Shown here piece after piece: positions 36,364 through 47,323 of a stretch of 64,000 bases of DNA (the first letter of the stretch is position 1; each line of letters begins with the position of its first letter). Position numbers and translations under genes: made by a program. This DNA is from Thalassomonas sp. RHCl1 (GTDB lineage: Bacteria; Pseudomonadota; Gammaproteobacteria; Enterobacterales; Alteromonadaceae). The stretch is from positions 1 to 64,000 of the forward strand of contig NZ_CANDNZ010000018.1 of assembly GCF_947387555.1 (NCBI RefSeq), given 5' to 3'. The notes beneath the pieces were generated by a model, which did not search any database, was not told the DNA's origin, and saw only the letters and a list, made by a program, of their open reading frames with translations.

Positions 36364-37056
36364 TAGACTCATATCCACACCATTATGCTTTAGCCACTTC
36401 ACATGCTTAGCATAATTTGGCATAACTTTATCAACAGTATTCCAAAAGTTATTGTCATGATTACGATGCAACAAATGAACAAGTTCATGAACCACGATAT
36501 AATCTAAAACAGAAACAGGCGCCATTAAGCATTTCCAATGAAAGTTTAAGTTACCATTTTCACTACAAGATCCCCACCGATTTTGTAATTCCAGCACTTT
36601 AACATTTTTAACTTTCACGCCAATTTTTGGGGCATATAACGCTATACGCTCACTAATTTTCTTCAAACCTTTTTGCTTATAAAAGGCTTTAAAAATATCA
36701 GCGCCTTTGTGAATTTTATCTCTTCTTAATAAAAACCGTCCTCGTTTCAATAACAAGTCGGTATCTTGCTTTTCTTCCAAACTTAAGCGATAACTTCGGC
36801 CTAAATAGACAAAGCCTTCGCCATTAACAAACTCTCTTTGTAATTGAGTACGATTTAAGTCTTCCCATTCGGCAAGGTTACGATAAATCCAACTACGTTT
36901 TGCCTCTATTACCTGCTCTATTTTTTCTAACTGATAGGGCGCAGGCGCTAAAATGCTGACAGAGCCATCACGTTCAATAAAAATACTGATGGTTTTACGG
37001 TTACTCTTTTTTAATGAGTAGCTTATATCTTTATAACTCAGCTGCTTTGTCATCAA
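36361..37056 (-). CDS. YgjP-like zinc metallopeptidase (SprT/M48-like)
   Basis: 231 residues. The zinc site is HELVHLLHRNHDNNFW (HEXXH, third His seven residues on) near residues 190-205, with LQNRWGSCSENGNLNFHW before it, the pattern of the YgjP/DUF45 family. It has no signal peptide, so cytoplasmic. It overlaps the hsdR stop by 4 bp and is the last gene of the restriction island. This family is frequently found attached to type I restriction loci, where its task is not established. Confidence 0.9.
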   Translation of the reverse strand: MMTKQLSYKDISYSLKKSNRKTISIFIERDGSVSILAPAPYQLEKIEQVIEAKRSWIYRNLAEWEDLNRTQLQREFVNGEGFVYLGRSYRLSLEEKQDTDLLLKRGRFLLRRDKIHKGADIFKAFYKQKGLKKISERIALYAPKIGVKVKNVKVLELQNRWGSCSENGNLNFHWKCLMAPVSVLDYIVVHELVHLLHRNHDNNFWNTVDKVMPNYAKHVKWLKHNGVDMSL

Positions 37057-40000
37057 CCTTCATCATCAATTTTCTTTGTGGAAGCAGCAGGAATATAAGC
37101 AGTGCTCCCATCATCTAACACCTTGGCCTGATAACGTGCTTTGGATTCTCTAACCGCTTTTTCTCTCGATTCTTCAGGTGACTGATTACTATCAATAGAG
37201 TCACTGGTTGCCAAAATATTATAATGCTCATCAAGAGTAGGCTCTATACGCTCTCTGATATCCTTATTTTCTTTTAACGCCGGTAAATAATTACTGATAG
37301 ACTTAAGTGCATATTGCAAAGATTTCCATACATGTGTCGCAATTAATACAGCCCCAGCATAAGCAGAAAGAGCTTGGAATATTAACTCTATATTTATGTC
37401 TGTAGAGCCTTTTTCAGCCTTACGAATAGCCCATACCAATTTAACAGGTTGACCATCTAACTCTGTTATTTGCTCAACCCCCATTTTATCACCAACAATT
37501 AAATGTTGATTACACAATTTAATTAAATCAGTACAGCCCTTAAGGACACTCTCGTTATGAATGCCATAACGTGCAAAATTTTCAGGCACTAATTGACGAG
37601 ACTGATGTGGTGCATCATATTCAATATCTGTTTTAACTTTTAGTTCACCAATAGATATGTAAGGAATATGCTGAGCCAACTCTTCAACAAAATATAAGTC
37701 AGTACCATTAACATGTGTTTTTAAACTATCCCAATCAACCGAAGTGTTACTATCCATCTCAGGCAAGTTAATAAATTCTTTGATTTTCTGATCGCGTTTC
37801 TTAGCTAAATTTAAAACTTCTGTCGCAAGTAACTCGGCATGCTCATTTAGTTGGGGTACGTCACTTAAAATAAAGTGCTCTCTGAATTTCTGCAAAAGAG
37901 GTTTAACAAGTTGCTCTTCTCTCTTCCAAAAATTAACACCATTAATATGCTGAATAATATCCTGCATAATGTCCTTACTGATAGCCTGCACCTCTATAAT
38001 ATGCTCAGCTAAACCGCCCTCTTTGAAAGCAATATCAGTAATTAAATCGTAAAAAGGTTCATCCTGTCCCGCGCTTGGGCCTCGCCCTTGCATTACTTCA
38101 ACCCGTAAATCGCCAAGTAATAATGACATTTGCTCCCAATTACCTGCATGCTTACGTATGACTTCCTCTAACTTGTCACTCATTTTTTTATAAAAAACCG
38201 GATCGCTATCCATTTCAACTTTTAAATGTTTACGAATAGCATGTTCCATTTCACTGGCGGTTGATTTTTTATCTTCACTAAGCACGCGCGTTTTTATATT
38301 GCTTTCAAACTGCTCACTTAATAAATCAACTGGCGGTATGGTCGGATTGATCCCTAAGCTAATTAAATGCTCATTGGTTAGCTGTCGTATTTTAGCGCCG
38401 ACACCCGCAAAGTTAAGGCTGTCGTCTCGATAGCGTAATTTTGCCAATTGCTGAAGACGGGCAAACTGGTACATGGGTATTTTATATTTATTCGCCTGTG
38501 GGTGCGGCATAATAACATCCATGCTTTGCAGGAATTTTTTATAAAAAACCGTAAATTGCTCCCTTAAGCGAATATCTTCCAGCAAATCAATCGCAGCCGT
38601 TTGTATTTTGTAGTGCGGTTCGCTATCAAGCGCTTGTGTTACCAGCAATTCAATATCAGTGACTTTATTTTCAATAAATAACTGTAAAATACGCTGGTAT
38701 CGCTGTGCTAAAATTGGCTCTTCGTCTTCAATACTGCCCAGCTCTGAGCGGATATCGGCTTGGTCATCAGCATTGTAAAGCTTCAAGGCATCATCTAGCG
38801 CATTGGTTAAGCCAATATAGTCAACAATAAAGCCGTGAGTTTTATTGGCATAGGTTCGGTTAACCCTGGCAATAGTCTGCAATAAATTATGCTCTTTTAC
38901 TTTTTTGTCGATGTACATCACCTGTTCAATAGGTGCATCAAAACCGGTTAACAGCATATCGCAAACAATTAAAATACAAATACCGGTATCGGGTTGTTCA
39001 AAATCTATCGGCCGTTTAAAGTTTTCAATAGCGTTATGATCTGCACTGTATTTTCTGGCGGCAATCTGCGTTGCTGTTTCATTATTTTCGCCCGATGAAA
39101 TAATAACCGCAGTTTTAACAAACTTTAATAATGCAAGTTGTTCTATTTCTGTATCACTGGTAACACTTTGCTGCTTTTGTTCGATTAATTCAGATAATGC
39201 TTGCTCGAAAGACTCTTGATAATAAATTGCCGCCTGCCTGGTTGAGCAGACAATTTGCGCCTTAAGGCCAGCCGGTAATATACGGCTGGTGTAGTGCTCA
39301 ACAATATCTTGCGAGATCGCTTTTATACGTTTTTCAGCTTCTAAAATATCACCTTCGGCGCCATATTTACGCCGTATTTCGAGTAGCTCCTGCTCACTAC
39401 GTTCTTTAAATAAATCTTCAAATTTACGATCAAATTCAGCTTTGTTTTCAAGCGCGTTATCAGCGGTTTTACCTTCGTAGATAATCGGCAAGGTTGCGCC
39501 GTCGCTTACGGCATCTTTTAGTTTATATTTATCGATATAAGCCGAGTCTTGATCAACACCGAAGCGTTTCCATGTCGGCTCTTTGTGATGCTCGGCAATT
39601 AATGGCGTGCCGGTAAAAGCAATGCGGGTTGCCTGCGGGAAAGCGTCCATCAGGTTGTCTGACAGGCTAGGTTTTTCTTTACCGCCTCTTTGGGTTCGAT
39701 GTGCTTCATCAACCAAAATAAGAATACGATGGTCGTTGTTGATAACATCAAAGGGTTTGAATAACTGAATATCTAATTCAGCATCATACTCACCTTTTTC
39801 TTCCAGCTTAGCTAATTGCTTTCTAATGGCTGGTGGTAGGTGTTTAGCCGCTTCGTCCCTGAACTTATGCATCATCACCAAATTTACATTAGAGCTGGTA
39901 TTGGCCAACTCTTTTTTAGCTTGTGCCAGTGTGGTGATTTTGGTGATGTATTCGTTGGTTAATAACGCGGTTTCACCGAGTTGCGCCTCTAGATCACGTC

Positions 40001-41048
40001 GGTCATTCACCATTAACACTTTATACTGCTGCAAGGTTTTATCGGTGCGTAATTTACGCACTAAAAATACCATAGTTAAACTTTTACCACTACCTTGGGT
40101 ATGCCAAACAACACCTGAGCGCGCTATCCCCGTTTCACCTTGGTGCATGCGGGCTAATATTTTATTCACTGCACGGTATTGTTGGTAACGGCAAATCACT
40201 TTAACTTGCTTGCCCGCTGCCCCCATAAATAAGGTGAAGTTTTTGGTAATATCAAGCAATTGTTTCGGGTGCAACATACCTTCGACTAAGGCTTGTTGCG
40301 GTGTTAGTTTTCGTTGCTTTGCATCTTCTAACTTCCAATCAAAATAGTGTTCTTGCCTGGACGTTATCGAGCCATATTTTGCGTATTCACCACAGGTGCT
40401 GATCATTAACTGGTTGGTATAAAAAAGCTTAGTCTCTCCCTCACGATGAACACTATGGGCAGGTTCACGTAAATCAGCATAACGGCGTAGTTGTTCTATG
40501 CCTTCATAAATAGGATTAGCGCTATTGGCATCGGGAATTTTGCATTCAATAACCACTAAAGGTAAGCCATTAACAAACAGCACAATATCAGGGCGGATCT
40601 GGGTTTTACTACTGCCGGGAGTATCGAGCCTGAATTGGTTAATAGCGTATAAACTATTGGCTTGCCAGTGTTCAAAATTAATAATGGTAACGCGCGGGTT
40701 ATTCTCACCGGTTAAATGGTTTTTATCGACTTGATAATCGGCCAACCATTTTAAGAATTGTTGATTCGCTGCCAACAGTTTGTCAGTACCAAAACGGGTA
40801 AAGTCTTCATAAATGGCTTCAAGCTGTTCATCAGTAAGCCAGGGCTTGCCCTTATGTTCACCTTCAGCAACTAGATTCAACTGAGAAACCGCTTTAATAA
40901 ATACCGCTTTTAATATCGTTTGGCGAAAGTTATCGCGTAAGCTAGTAGCTGGGTCTTGTGGTATTCCTTCCCCTAAATCTAATACCTTCCAGCCTAATGT
41001 AGCCAATTGGGCTAATAATGGTTTTTCGACAAACTGATACTCTGACAC
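37053..41048 (-). CDS. hsdR: type I restriction enzyme, R subunit
   Basis: 1331 residues, somewhat long for the family. The nuclease motif IRPDIVLFVNGLPLVVIECK (PD...ExK) is near residues 155-175. The helicase part has Walker A VWHTQGSGKSLTMVF, DEAH in LILVDEAHRTQRG and the FTGTPL motif, then a second RecA-like domain. The C-terminal 500 residues are mostly helical and would contact the methylase. It translocates DNA and cuts unmodified targets. The N-terminal YQFVEKPLLAQLATLGWKVL is family-typical. Nine bp separate it from hsdS. No lesions seen. Confidence 0.96.
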   Translation of the reverse strand: MSEYQFVEKPLLAQLATLGWKVLDLGEGIPQDPATSLRDNFRQTILKAVFIKAVSQLNLVAEGEHKGKPWLTDEQLEAIYEDFTRFGTDKLLAANQQFLKWLADYQVDKNHLTGENNPRVTIINFEHWQANSLYAINQFRLDTPGSSKTQIRPDIVLFVNGLPLVVIECKIPDANSANPIYEGIEQLRRYADLREPAHSVHREGETKLFYTNQLMISTCGEYAKYGSITSRQEHYFDWKLEDAKQRKLTPQQALVEGMLHPKQLLDITKNFTLFMGAAGKQVKVICRYQQYRAVNKILARMHQGETGIARSGVVWHTQGSGKSLTMVFLVRKLRTDKTLQQYKVLMVNDRRDLEAQLGETALLTNEYITKITTLAQAKKELANTSSNVNLVMMHKFRDEAAKHLPPAIRKQLAKLEEKGEYDAELDIQLFKPFDVINNDHRILILVDEAHRTQRGGKEKPSLSDNLMDAFPQATRIAFTGTPLIAEHHKEPTWKRFGVDQDSAYIDKYKLKDAVSDGATLPIIYEGKTADNALENKAEFDRKFEDLFKERSEQELLEIRRKYGAEGDILEAEKRIKAISQDIVEHYTSRILPAGLKAQIVCSTRQAAIYYQESFEQALSELIEQKQQSVTSDTEIEQLALLKFVKTAVIISSGENNETATQIAARKYSADHNAIENFKRPIDFEQPDTGICILIVCDMLLTGFDAPIEQVMYIDKKVKEHNLLQTIARVNRTYANKTHGFIVDYIGLTNALDDALKLYNADDQADIRSELGSIEDEEPILAQRYQRILQLFIENKVTDIELLVTQALDSEPHYKIQTAAIDLLEDIRLREQFTVFYKKFLQSMDVIMPHPQANKYKIPMYQFARLQQLAKLRYRDDSLNFAGVGAKIRQLTNEHLISLGINPTIPPVDLLSEQFESNIKTRVLSEDKKSTASEMEHAIRKHLKVEMDSDPVFYKKMSDKLEEVIRKHAGNWEQMSLLLGDLRVEVMQGRGPSAGQDEPFYDLITDIAFKEGGLAEHIIEVQAISKDIMQDIIQHINGVNFWKREEQLVKPLLQKFREHFILSDVPQLNEHAELLATEVLNLAKKRDQKIKEFINLPEMDSNTSVDWDSLKTHVNGTDLYFVEELAQHIPYISIGELKVKTDIEYDAPHQSRQLVPENFARYGIHNESVLKGCTDLIKLCNQHLIVGDKMGVEQITELDGQPVKLVWAIRKAEKGSTDINIELIFQALSAYAGAVLIATHVWKSLQYALKSISNYLPALKENKDIRERIEPTLDEHYNILATSDSIDSNQSPEESREKAVRESKARYQAKVLDDGSTAYIPAASTKKIDDEG

Positions 41049-41057
41049 GGACTTTCC

Positions 41058-42329
41058 TTATTTTTGTGCTATTTCTTCTGGTGAGGATACGGGTGCTAAA
41101 ATACTATCTGGCAGGCTATCAACGGATTTTTTACCTGTTAATAGATCTTGCATTAGGCCTTTTTTTTGAGCCTTGAGCTTTTTAGATATATTTATCTCTA
41201 CTCTAATTAATTCTGAAAGGTTTTCAATTTTATCACCTATAAGTCTCTGCTCTGTACTATCTTCAGGCACTGCTAATAAAATATCTCTCACCCTACCAAT
41301 ACTCATTTGAGGCAATGCTTGCCCCATGGTCATATGTCGAATTTGGCTGAGAACATACTCACTTTTAAGGATATGAAACAAAAAATTTTCGTTTATATGT
41401 TTAGGATTAATTACACAAAGTGAATCAAGTAACGCAAACCTGATATCTGTAGGTAAGAAGCGTATTTCACCAATAGTGCCTTTTCGTGAAAAAACAATCG
41501 AGTTTTCATTAAAGTTACAGCGTTTTTCTTGTTCTATCACCGTACTTTCATCTACACGCCTATTAGTATTTTTTTCTATATTGTCACCTTCAACGAACTC
41601 AACCGTTGATATAAAAGGAAAACCATCTGTTATATAAATCGGATTACGATGACTTGGATTTGGATCAATTACGCCTGCATAGTGTTCGATAGGCTTTAGT
41701 TGCCAACCTTTAGGAATACAACCTAACTCGGTTTTATGGTAAGCATTAGGTTCTTGTTGGTAGCTAGGACGCAGTTTTTTAGTTTTAACATCAATGCCTC
41801 GACTAAATAAGTCCGCCATCAGTCCTTGTTTAATCGCAGTATACTTTTCAATTAATTCTTGGGATTGTTCAATTTGATTATCTATGGTTGATAAAACCAT
41901 AGCTATTTTTTGTTGAGTGGCTAAAGGAGGATTCCAGATTGTAATTTCTAATAACTCACTTTTATTTAATTTCGATCTTGTTCCTCCCTTAATAAAAGGC
42001 ATAATATTTTTATGTTGCAAGCAATAAAAAACATAACTAAAACAAAAATTAGAATTAACCCTCAACACATGAGCATGATTATTTACCCAAGATTTACCCG
42101 AAATATTATATGCAATAGGACGAGATTGATACTCATCAAAGTATCCCCCATCCTCAGCCAGTAATATTAAATCTTCGTCAAATAAATAATCATTTATATG
42201 ACCTTGAATACCGTTAGCACCGTAGTAAGGAATTGCCCCTTTCATAGTTGCTCTTTGTTCAGAATTTAACGGAACTCTTAGATTGTCTAGGATTGTACAA
42301 GCCTGACTTATAGTAATGGTGTTACTCAT
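41058..42329 (-). CDS. hsdS: type I restriction enzyme, specificity subunit
   Basis: 423 residues with two target-recognition domains (about 1-145 and 195-355). Each is followed by a helical conserved region: [20 protein letters not shown] near 146-165 and the end [19 protein letters not shown]. The first domain starts right at the N-terminus, slightly shorter than usual. It sets the recognition sequence for both methylation and cleavage. The target cannot be read from sequence. It overlaps hsdM by 8 bp. No recombination repeats or alternative hsdS segments were seen nearby, so no phase-variable switching is apparent. Confidence 0.94.
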   Translation of the reverse strand: MSNTITISQACTILDNLRVPLNSEQRATMKGAIPYYGANGIQGHINDYLFDEDLILLAEDGGYFDEYQSRPIAYNISGKSWVNNHAHVLRVNSNFCFSYVFYCLQHKNIMPFIKGGTRSKLNKSELLEITIWNPPLATQQKIAMVLSTIDNQIEQSQELIEKYTAIKQGLMADLFSRGIDVKTKKLRPSYQQEPNAYHKTELGCIPKGWQLKPIEHYAGVIDPNPSHRNPIYITDGFPFISTVEFVEGDNIEKNTNRRVDESTVIEQEKRCNFNENSIVFSRKGTIGEIRFLPTDIRFALLDSLCVINPKHINENFLFHILKSEYVLSQIRHMTMGQALPQMSIGRVRDILLAVPEDSTEQRLIGDKIENLSELIRVEINISKKLKAQKKGLMQDLLTGKKSVDSLPDSILAPVSSPEEIAQK

Positions 42330-45048
42330 AATCCAACCCCGTCATAAACTCAGCCAGCAACTGCGCTTGTTGATCACGCAGCTGCACTATCTGTTTTAAG
42401 GTAACGGAATATTTAGTAAACAAATTTTCAACAGCTGCAATTAGTTTTAGGGTATTGCTACGGATATAGGCTTGGTATTCAGTAAATAGGACTTCTTTAA
42501 CATCTGTTAAAATTAACGCTTTTGCTTCTACTGGAGTAATTTTTTCTCGGGCAGCGGCAATTAACTGATCTCTTTGTTTTTCTATGGCATTATTTTGCTG
42601 CTTTAAGGTTTTAAGTTCACTTTCTAACATCAAGTGTTGCTCAAGCTGTTTTTCAATGATTTGCAACTGCTTTTGTTTACTTTCACCTAGCTGTTGCAGC
42701 TCCTCAATACGTGCTTGATTACTTAATTGAACTTGCTGCTGTTTAGCAATATTGATGATTTGTTGGCTAACAGCAAAGTGCATTTCTTTTGCACTTAAGC
42801 CTTTGGTTAAATCCCCTTTTTTAGTGCCTTTAGGTAAAGTGTGGTTGGTTGTATATTCAACCAGAGCATCGGAAATTTGGCTTTTTAAGCGTTTAATCGT
42901 GTCGGTTATTTCCGCTTTTAGCTGTTTTTGCTGCTGCTTTAACTGGCTTGCCATTACTTTCGATAACGGTGCTTTAGATAAAACATCAAAGGTTTCTGTT
43001 TCGTCTGCAGCTTGCTCTTCTACTTCTCCTTCTTCCTTACTTTCCACTTGTGTAAATAAGGCGGTTAACTGGTCAATACGTTGCTGATTTTGTTGTAATT
43101 GCTCAATAATCTCAGGGCATTGGCTATTAAATAACACATCATCAGGGATCAAATCGGCATTCCAGCCACTGGCAGCAATTGATTTAAAGTCTGCTTCACG
43201 GTTTTTAAACCAGTTGGCCAGTGCTCCCCTGACTTGGTATTTATTAAGTAATGCTAACGGTGTTAATTGTTTTTCAATACTATTTAAGGCATGTTTACGG
43301 GTTTGAAACACGCCACTATTACCTTGTTTTTCATCGCCAATTTTAGCAAATAAGACCTGTTCTGCTTGCCACCAGCTTTCCAGTTGCCCAATAAATTTTT
43401 GATGTTTGCTGATAACACTGGCTGAGTGTTCAATCATGTTTTTAATGTCGCTGTTATCGCTAATCAAGTTACTAAATTGTTGAAACTCCGGCGACAGATT
43501 AATAGCATCAGCCGCTTGATCAGTGAATAATTCGTCTTTTAGCGTGGGATAGTCATGCCAGTATTTTTCCAGGGCATTAATTTCATCGCTAGGAATACCA
43601 CCATTTAAATGTGCTTGAACATTTTGCGGCTCTGGCGCCGGACTATTATCAACATAACGGCGAATATTGAGGTTGTATTTTTCTTTTTTCAGCGTGTCTT
43701 GATGAATGAGTTGCGCATATTTTGCTACTTTGCTTTCACTATTGTCATCACTTAACAACTGTTTATATACGCTGGTTATTTTTTCGATATCCTCAGGACG
43801 TAGGCTGTTTTGATTTTTGCCTTCTTTATATTCCCGGTCGGCATTAATAAACAAAACGTTTTTGCGTTTATCGGCATTTTGCTTATTGATCACTAAAACA
43901 CAGGCAGGAATACCTGTACCGTAAAATAAGCCAGAAGGTAAGCCGATCACCGCCTCTAACAAACCGTTAGTAATTAAACGCTCACGATAGCTGGCTTCTT
44001 CACCGGCACGGAATAGAACGCCGTGGGGTAAAATAACCGCGGCTTTACCATTACCTTTAAGCGAGGCGATCATATGTTGTAAGAACATAAAATCAGCTTT
44101 GCCTTTTTCCGGCATAAAAGTATTAAAACGTTGCTTGTCTGACTCTATATCGGCTTCGGTGTAATCTTGTGAAAATGGCGGATTAGCAATAACCCGGTGA
44201 AAGGTTTGTAGGGTACCGTCTTCATCATGATGCTGAGGTCGTAGCAGGGTATCTTCATTTTCGATACCGTCTCCGGTAATACCGTGTAGTATCATGTTCA
44301 TTTTACAAATAGACCAGGTACCGCCATTGTCTTCCTGGCCGAATAAATCTATTTTGCTAATATCACCACCGGATTCTTGCACATAACGTAAACTCTGGAT
44401 CAGCATACCGCCTGAGCCGCAAGTGGGATCGTAAATTTCCATATTTTCTTGTGGTTCTAATATCTCAACCAATAAACGTACCACTTCAGAAGGCGTATAA
44501 AATTCACCGCCTTTTTTACCGGCACTGTCGGCGAAATATTTAATCAAGTATTCGTAAGCAGCCCCTAATAAGTCAGGGAATTCAAAACAGTCGTTAGTGA
44601 GGGGGATATCATTAAAGTGCTGGATAAATCGGATCAGCGTTTTATCATTGATGGTGTTTTTACCGACTTTCTTTTTAAAGTCGATATGTTTAAGTACACC
44701 TTCCAGGCCTTTATTCTTATCTTCAAGGGCTGAAAGTGCTTTATTTAAGCCGTCACCAACACGTTCTTTTAAATGTTCAATTTTATGCCAGCGGGCATTT
44801 TCCGGGACGAAGTAATCAAATGCCGAAGGTTTTAATAACTTAGCAATTTTTTCTTCACTGGCACCTTTGTCCCGGTATGCTTGTGCTTTGTCGTTATAGT
44901 CTTTTTCAAACTGATCAGACATACGTTTTAAAAATAATATACCAAAGATAAATTCTTTATATTCAGAGGCATCCATTTTGCCGCGCAGTATGTCGCAGGC
45001 CTCAAATAAGGCGGAGGATAATTTTTGTAGTGTTAGTTTTTGGGTCAT
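42322..45048 (-). CDS. hsdM: type I restriction enzyme, methylase subunit with long C-terminal extension
   Basis: 908 residues, about 400 longer than common HsdM proteins. The HsdM N-terminal domain ([20 protein letters not shown]) leads into the N6-adenine methylase core: [15 protein letters not shown], motif [11 protein letters not shown] and motif [11 protein letters not shown]. After about residue 500 comes a coiled-coil-rich part ([39 protein letters not shown]) with an acidic insert near 680. The extension may replace contacts normally made by other subunits. First gene of the hsdMSR set. Confidence 0.95.
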   Translation of the reverse strand: MTQKLTLQKLSSALFEACDILRGKMDASEYKEFIFGILFLKRMSDQFEKDYNDKAQAYRDKGASEEKIAKLLKPSAFDYFVPENARWHKIEHLKERVGDGLNKALSALEDKNKGLEGVLKHIDFKKKVGKNTINDKTLIRFIQHFNDIPLTNDCFEFPDLLGAAYEYLIKYFADSAGKKGGEFYTPSEVVRLLVEILEPQENMEIYDPTCGSGGMLIQSLRYVQESGGDISKIDLFGQEDNGGTWSICKMNMILHGITGDGIENEDTLLRPQHHDEDGTLQTFHRVIANPPFSQDYTEADIESDKQRFNTFMPEKGKADFMFLQHMIASLKGNGKAAVILPHGVLFRAGEEASYRERLITNGLLEAVIGLPSGLFYGTGIPACVLVINKQNADKRKNVLFINADREYKEGKNQNSLRPEDIEKITSVYKQLLSDDNSESKVAKYAQLIHQDTLKKEKYNLNIRRYVDNSPAPEPQNVQAHLNGGIPSDEINALEKYWHDYPTLKDELFTDQAADAINLSPEFQQFSNLISDNSDIKNMIEHSASVISKHQKFIGQLESWWQAEQVLFAKIGDEKQGNSGVFQTRKHALNSIEKQLTPLALLNKYQVRGALANWFKNREADFKSIAASGWNADLIPDDVLFNSQCPEIIEQLQQNQQRIDQLTALFTQVESKEEGEVEEQAADETETFDVLSKAPLSKVMASQLKQQQKQLKAEITDTIKRLKSQISDALVEYTTNHTLPKGTKKGDLTKGLSAKEMHFAVSQQIINIAKQQQVQLSNQARIEELQQLGESKQKQLQIIEKQLEQHLMLESELKTLKQQNNAIEKQRDQLIAAAREKITPVEAKALILTDVKEVLFTEYQAYIRSNTLKLIAAVENLFTKYSVTLKQIVQLRDQQAQLLAEFMTGLDYE

Positions 45049-45124
45049 TGGTTATATACTTAATTCTCAAAACTATGATTTTGCTGATTTAATTTTGTTA
45101 TAAAAATCAGCTGATAAATAAATG

Positions 45125-46162
45125 CTATTTTAATTTGTTATTACTATATTTTTCTTGAGCGTGGCTAATAGCTTGCTGTAAACGCTGATGTAATACTTCA
45201 CGCTTTGGTAATACCGCTAAATATTCAGCAACATGAATACCGGCGTTGTCCATTTCCAACAGTTCTATTTGTTCTTGATTCTTTTCGGCACACAAAATAA
45301 TGCCTAATGGCGGCTGCTCACCTTCCTGGCGCTCGTATTTATCTAACCAGCGTAAATATAATTCCATTTGGCCTTTATAGTGCGGCTTGAATTTACCTAA
45401 TTTAAGGTCAATAGCGACCAGACGTTTGAGCTGCCGGTTATAAAACAATAAGTCGATATAAAAGTCGTCACCGTCTAATTGAATGCGCTTTTGCCGGGCA
45501 ATAAAAGAAAATCCTGCGCCTAATTCCAGAATAAATTGCTCTAATTCTCGTAAAATAGCGTCTTCTAAATCTTTTTCCAAGTAGTGGTCATTGAGTTCTA
45601 AAAAATCTAATACATAGGGATCTTTAAGTACTAAATTTTCAGTAACACGCCCTTGTTCGGCTAATTGTTGTAGTTCTGCTTTGATTAACTCTTCTGGTTT
45701 TTTAGATAAAGCCGTGCGTTCAAATAGCATGCTATCGATACGCTCATGTAAAGTACGAACGCTCCAATTTTCACTGGCACACATTTGCGCATAAAATTCA
45801 CGGGCAGATGGCTCTTTTATTGAAATAAGTAATTTAAAGTGACTCCAGCTTAATTGTCGCCACAGTGTAGCGACAATTTCTGCGTCGGGAAAAACCTCGG
45901 CAAACTTCATGATCCTGCGCAGTTGTTTCTCTGAAAATCCTTTACCAAATTCATTGGCTAACTGCTGAGCCAAGGTAACTACAACTTGTTTGCCATATGC
46001 TGCACGTTCGCCCTGTAATACTTCCTGGTTGATACGTTGGCCAATTTGCCAGTACATCATAGTTAACGCAACATTGACCGCAACCGAAGCTTGCTGTTTA
46101 GCTTGAGTAATTAAATTTTGGATGTCAGCCAGTAGCACAGCTTCTGCTCTTAATTCAGTCAT
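45125..46162 (-). CDS. PDDEXK nuclease of the DUF1016 (YhcG) family
   Basis: 345 residues. The N-terminal DUF1016_N domain has INQEVLQGERAAYGKQVVVT and WRQLSWSHFKLLI. The C-terminal nuclease fold has FYIDLLFYNRQLKRLVAIDL followed by KLGKFKPHYKGQMELYLRW, giving the Asp and acidic-x-Lys pattern of PD-(D/E)XK enzymes. The family is common next to type I restriction genes and is thought to be defensive. It overlaps the small HTH gene by 8 bp and lies 76 bp before hsdM. Confidence 0.9.
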   Translation of the reverse strand: MTELRAEAVLLADIQNLITQAKQQASVAVNVALTMMYWQIGQRINQEVLQGERAAYGKQVVVTLAQQLANEFGKGFSEKQLRRIMKFAEVFPDAEIVATLWRQLSWSHFKLLISIKEPSAREFYAQMCASENWSVRTLHERIDSMLFERTALSKKPEELIKAELQQLAEQGRVTENLVLKDPYVLDFLELNDHYLEKDLEDAILRELEQFILELGAGFSFIARQKRIQLDGDDFYIDLLFYNRQLKRLVAIDLKLGKFKPHYKGQMELYLRWLDKYERQEGEQPPLGIILCAEKNQEQIELLEMDNAGIHVAEYLAVLPKREVLHQRLQQAISHAQEKYSNNKLK

Positions 46163-46343
46163 TATCTGCCACCTTATTCTTTTGCTGTTCTATCCATGCT
46201 TCTAAGTCAGTCATTTTGAAGCGCCAGCTACCACCTACTTTAAAACCTGGAAGTTTTTTCTCGGCAGCCAAACGGTAGGCTGTTTTTTCTGTCAGTTTTA
46301 AATACTCAGCAACCTCTTTCAAGGTCATGATTTGATCGGTCAT
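46155..46343 (-). CDS. excisionase-like helix-turn-helix protein
   Basis: 62 residues, a single winged HTH of the MerR/excisionase type (MTLKEVAEYLKLTEKTAYRL, then KLPGFKVGGSWRFKMTDLE). It precedes and overlaps the DUF1016 gene. It may regulate the restriction island or be a remnant of an integrative element, although no integrase is present in the window. Confidence 0.85.
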   Translation of the reverse strand: MTDQIMTLKEVAEYLKLTEKTAYRLAAEKKLPGFKVGGSWRFKMTDLEAWIEQQKNKVADND

Positions 46344-46522
46344 TTTATTACTCTCAAAAGCTTGATGGGAGAATATGGGAAAATTAGGGAATAAACAAGA
46401 AATTGATTTTTAGTTATCTAAAGCCCAGCTTAGTTTGTTTTACAGATAGGCTTTTTAATTCATTCATTGATATATAAACCAACCTAGTACATCAATGCAC
46501 AATGTCATTACCACGGATAAAA

Positions 46523-46900
46523 CTAATACCCTAAGATCGCATTATGTAAATATTCCCTATAAACAAAAACCGGCCCTAACAAATAACTCATTACGTCATA
46601 ACCCAATGCGTACGGCACTACCACACTGGCAAAAATAAACACGCCATAGAGAAAATAAAACGTATCACCAAGTGCACGAGAGAAAAGTACAAACCCCAAC
46701 AAAAGCAGCCCTATATAGGCCAAGAACTCAAAAAAGCCGAAAAACAGTAGAAGTAACGTCACTATAAAGAAGAACAGGTTGGTAGCTTGAATCAATGCAG
46801 GGCTGTTATAAACCACCACCCTTTTCATTACCAATTCACTTAAGAAGTAATTCCCCTTAAAAAGCAACAGAGTAATAATTATTTTTAGTATTAAAGCCAT
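46523..46900 (-). CDS. small membrane protein, second in a toxin/immunity-like unit
   Basis: 125 residues, about four hydrophobic helices (LKIIITLLLFKGNYFL, LFFFIVTLLLLFFGF, IGLLLLGFVLF, FIFASVVVPYALGY). It lies 37 bp behind another small membrane protein and behind the glycine-zipper protein gene on the same strand. No family is recognised. By position it may add to immunity or membrane protection. The sequence is AT-rich like the rest of the region. Confidence 0.7.
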   Translation of the reverse strand: MALILKIIITLLLFKGNYFLSELVMKRVVVYNSPALIQATNLFFFIVTLLLLFFGFFEFLAYIGLLLLGFVLFSRALGDTFYFLYGVFIFASVVVPYALGYDVMSYLLGPVFVYREYLHNAILGY

Positions 46901-46937
46901 TTGTAATTAAGAAAGCGCGAACATTAAATGAGTGTGT

Positions 46938-47306
46938 TTATGCCTCCATCTTTCTTAATAGATAAATAACTCCAACCGATCCAATAAATAAAGCAACACT
47001 TGCCATGAAAAAATAAAAGCTAAAGATAAACAAACGCTGTACTTTTTTGGGAACTTGATCTCTTTTTTCTAACATGCGCATACGATGAGCATGCCATTTG
47101 CTACAAAATACGATTGCGTAACTTAAAATACCATGGCCTGCCAGAAAAATATTTAAAGAATAAAATCGATGCCCATCAAGTATGTTCTCAACATAAGGCA
47201 ACCATTTGGATTTTAAATAAAAAGCAAAACACACCCAAATAAAGATACCTAAAAAAGCAACAGCACAAAACATTGCTGCAATATAGATAATGCTTTCATT
47301 ACTCAT
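46938..47306 (-). CDS. small membrane protein, candidate immunity protein
   Basis: 122 residues with three helices (IYIAAMFCAVAFLGIFIWVC, LNIFLAGHGILSYAIVFC, FIFSFYFFMASVALFIGSVG) and a charged loop (KWHAHRMRMLEKRDQVPKK). It starts 17 bp after the large glycine-zipper gene with a GGAG-type ribosome site. Proteins of this size and layout are the usual partners of pore-forming antibacterial toxins. No family is recognised; the role is inferred from layout. Confidence 0.7.
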   Translation of the reverse strand: MSNESIIYIAAMFCAVAFLGIFIWVCFAFYLKSKWLPYVENILDGHRFYSLNIFLAGHGILSYAIVFCSKWHAHRMRMLEKRDQVPKKVQRLFIFSFYFFMASVALFIGSVGVIYLLRKMEA

Positions 47307-47323
47307 TGTTACCTAACTCCATG

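Noticed and set aside
41058-42329. Phase-variable switching of hsdS
   Set aside because: I looked for inverted repeats, a second hsdS or a recombinase gene nearby and found none.
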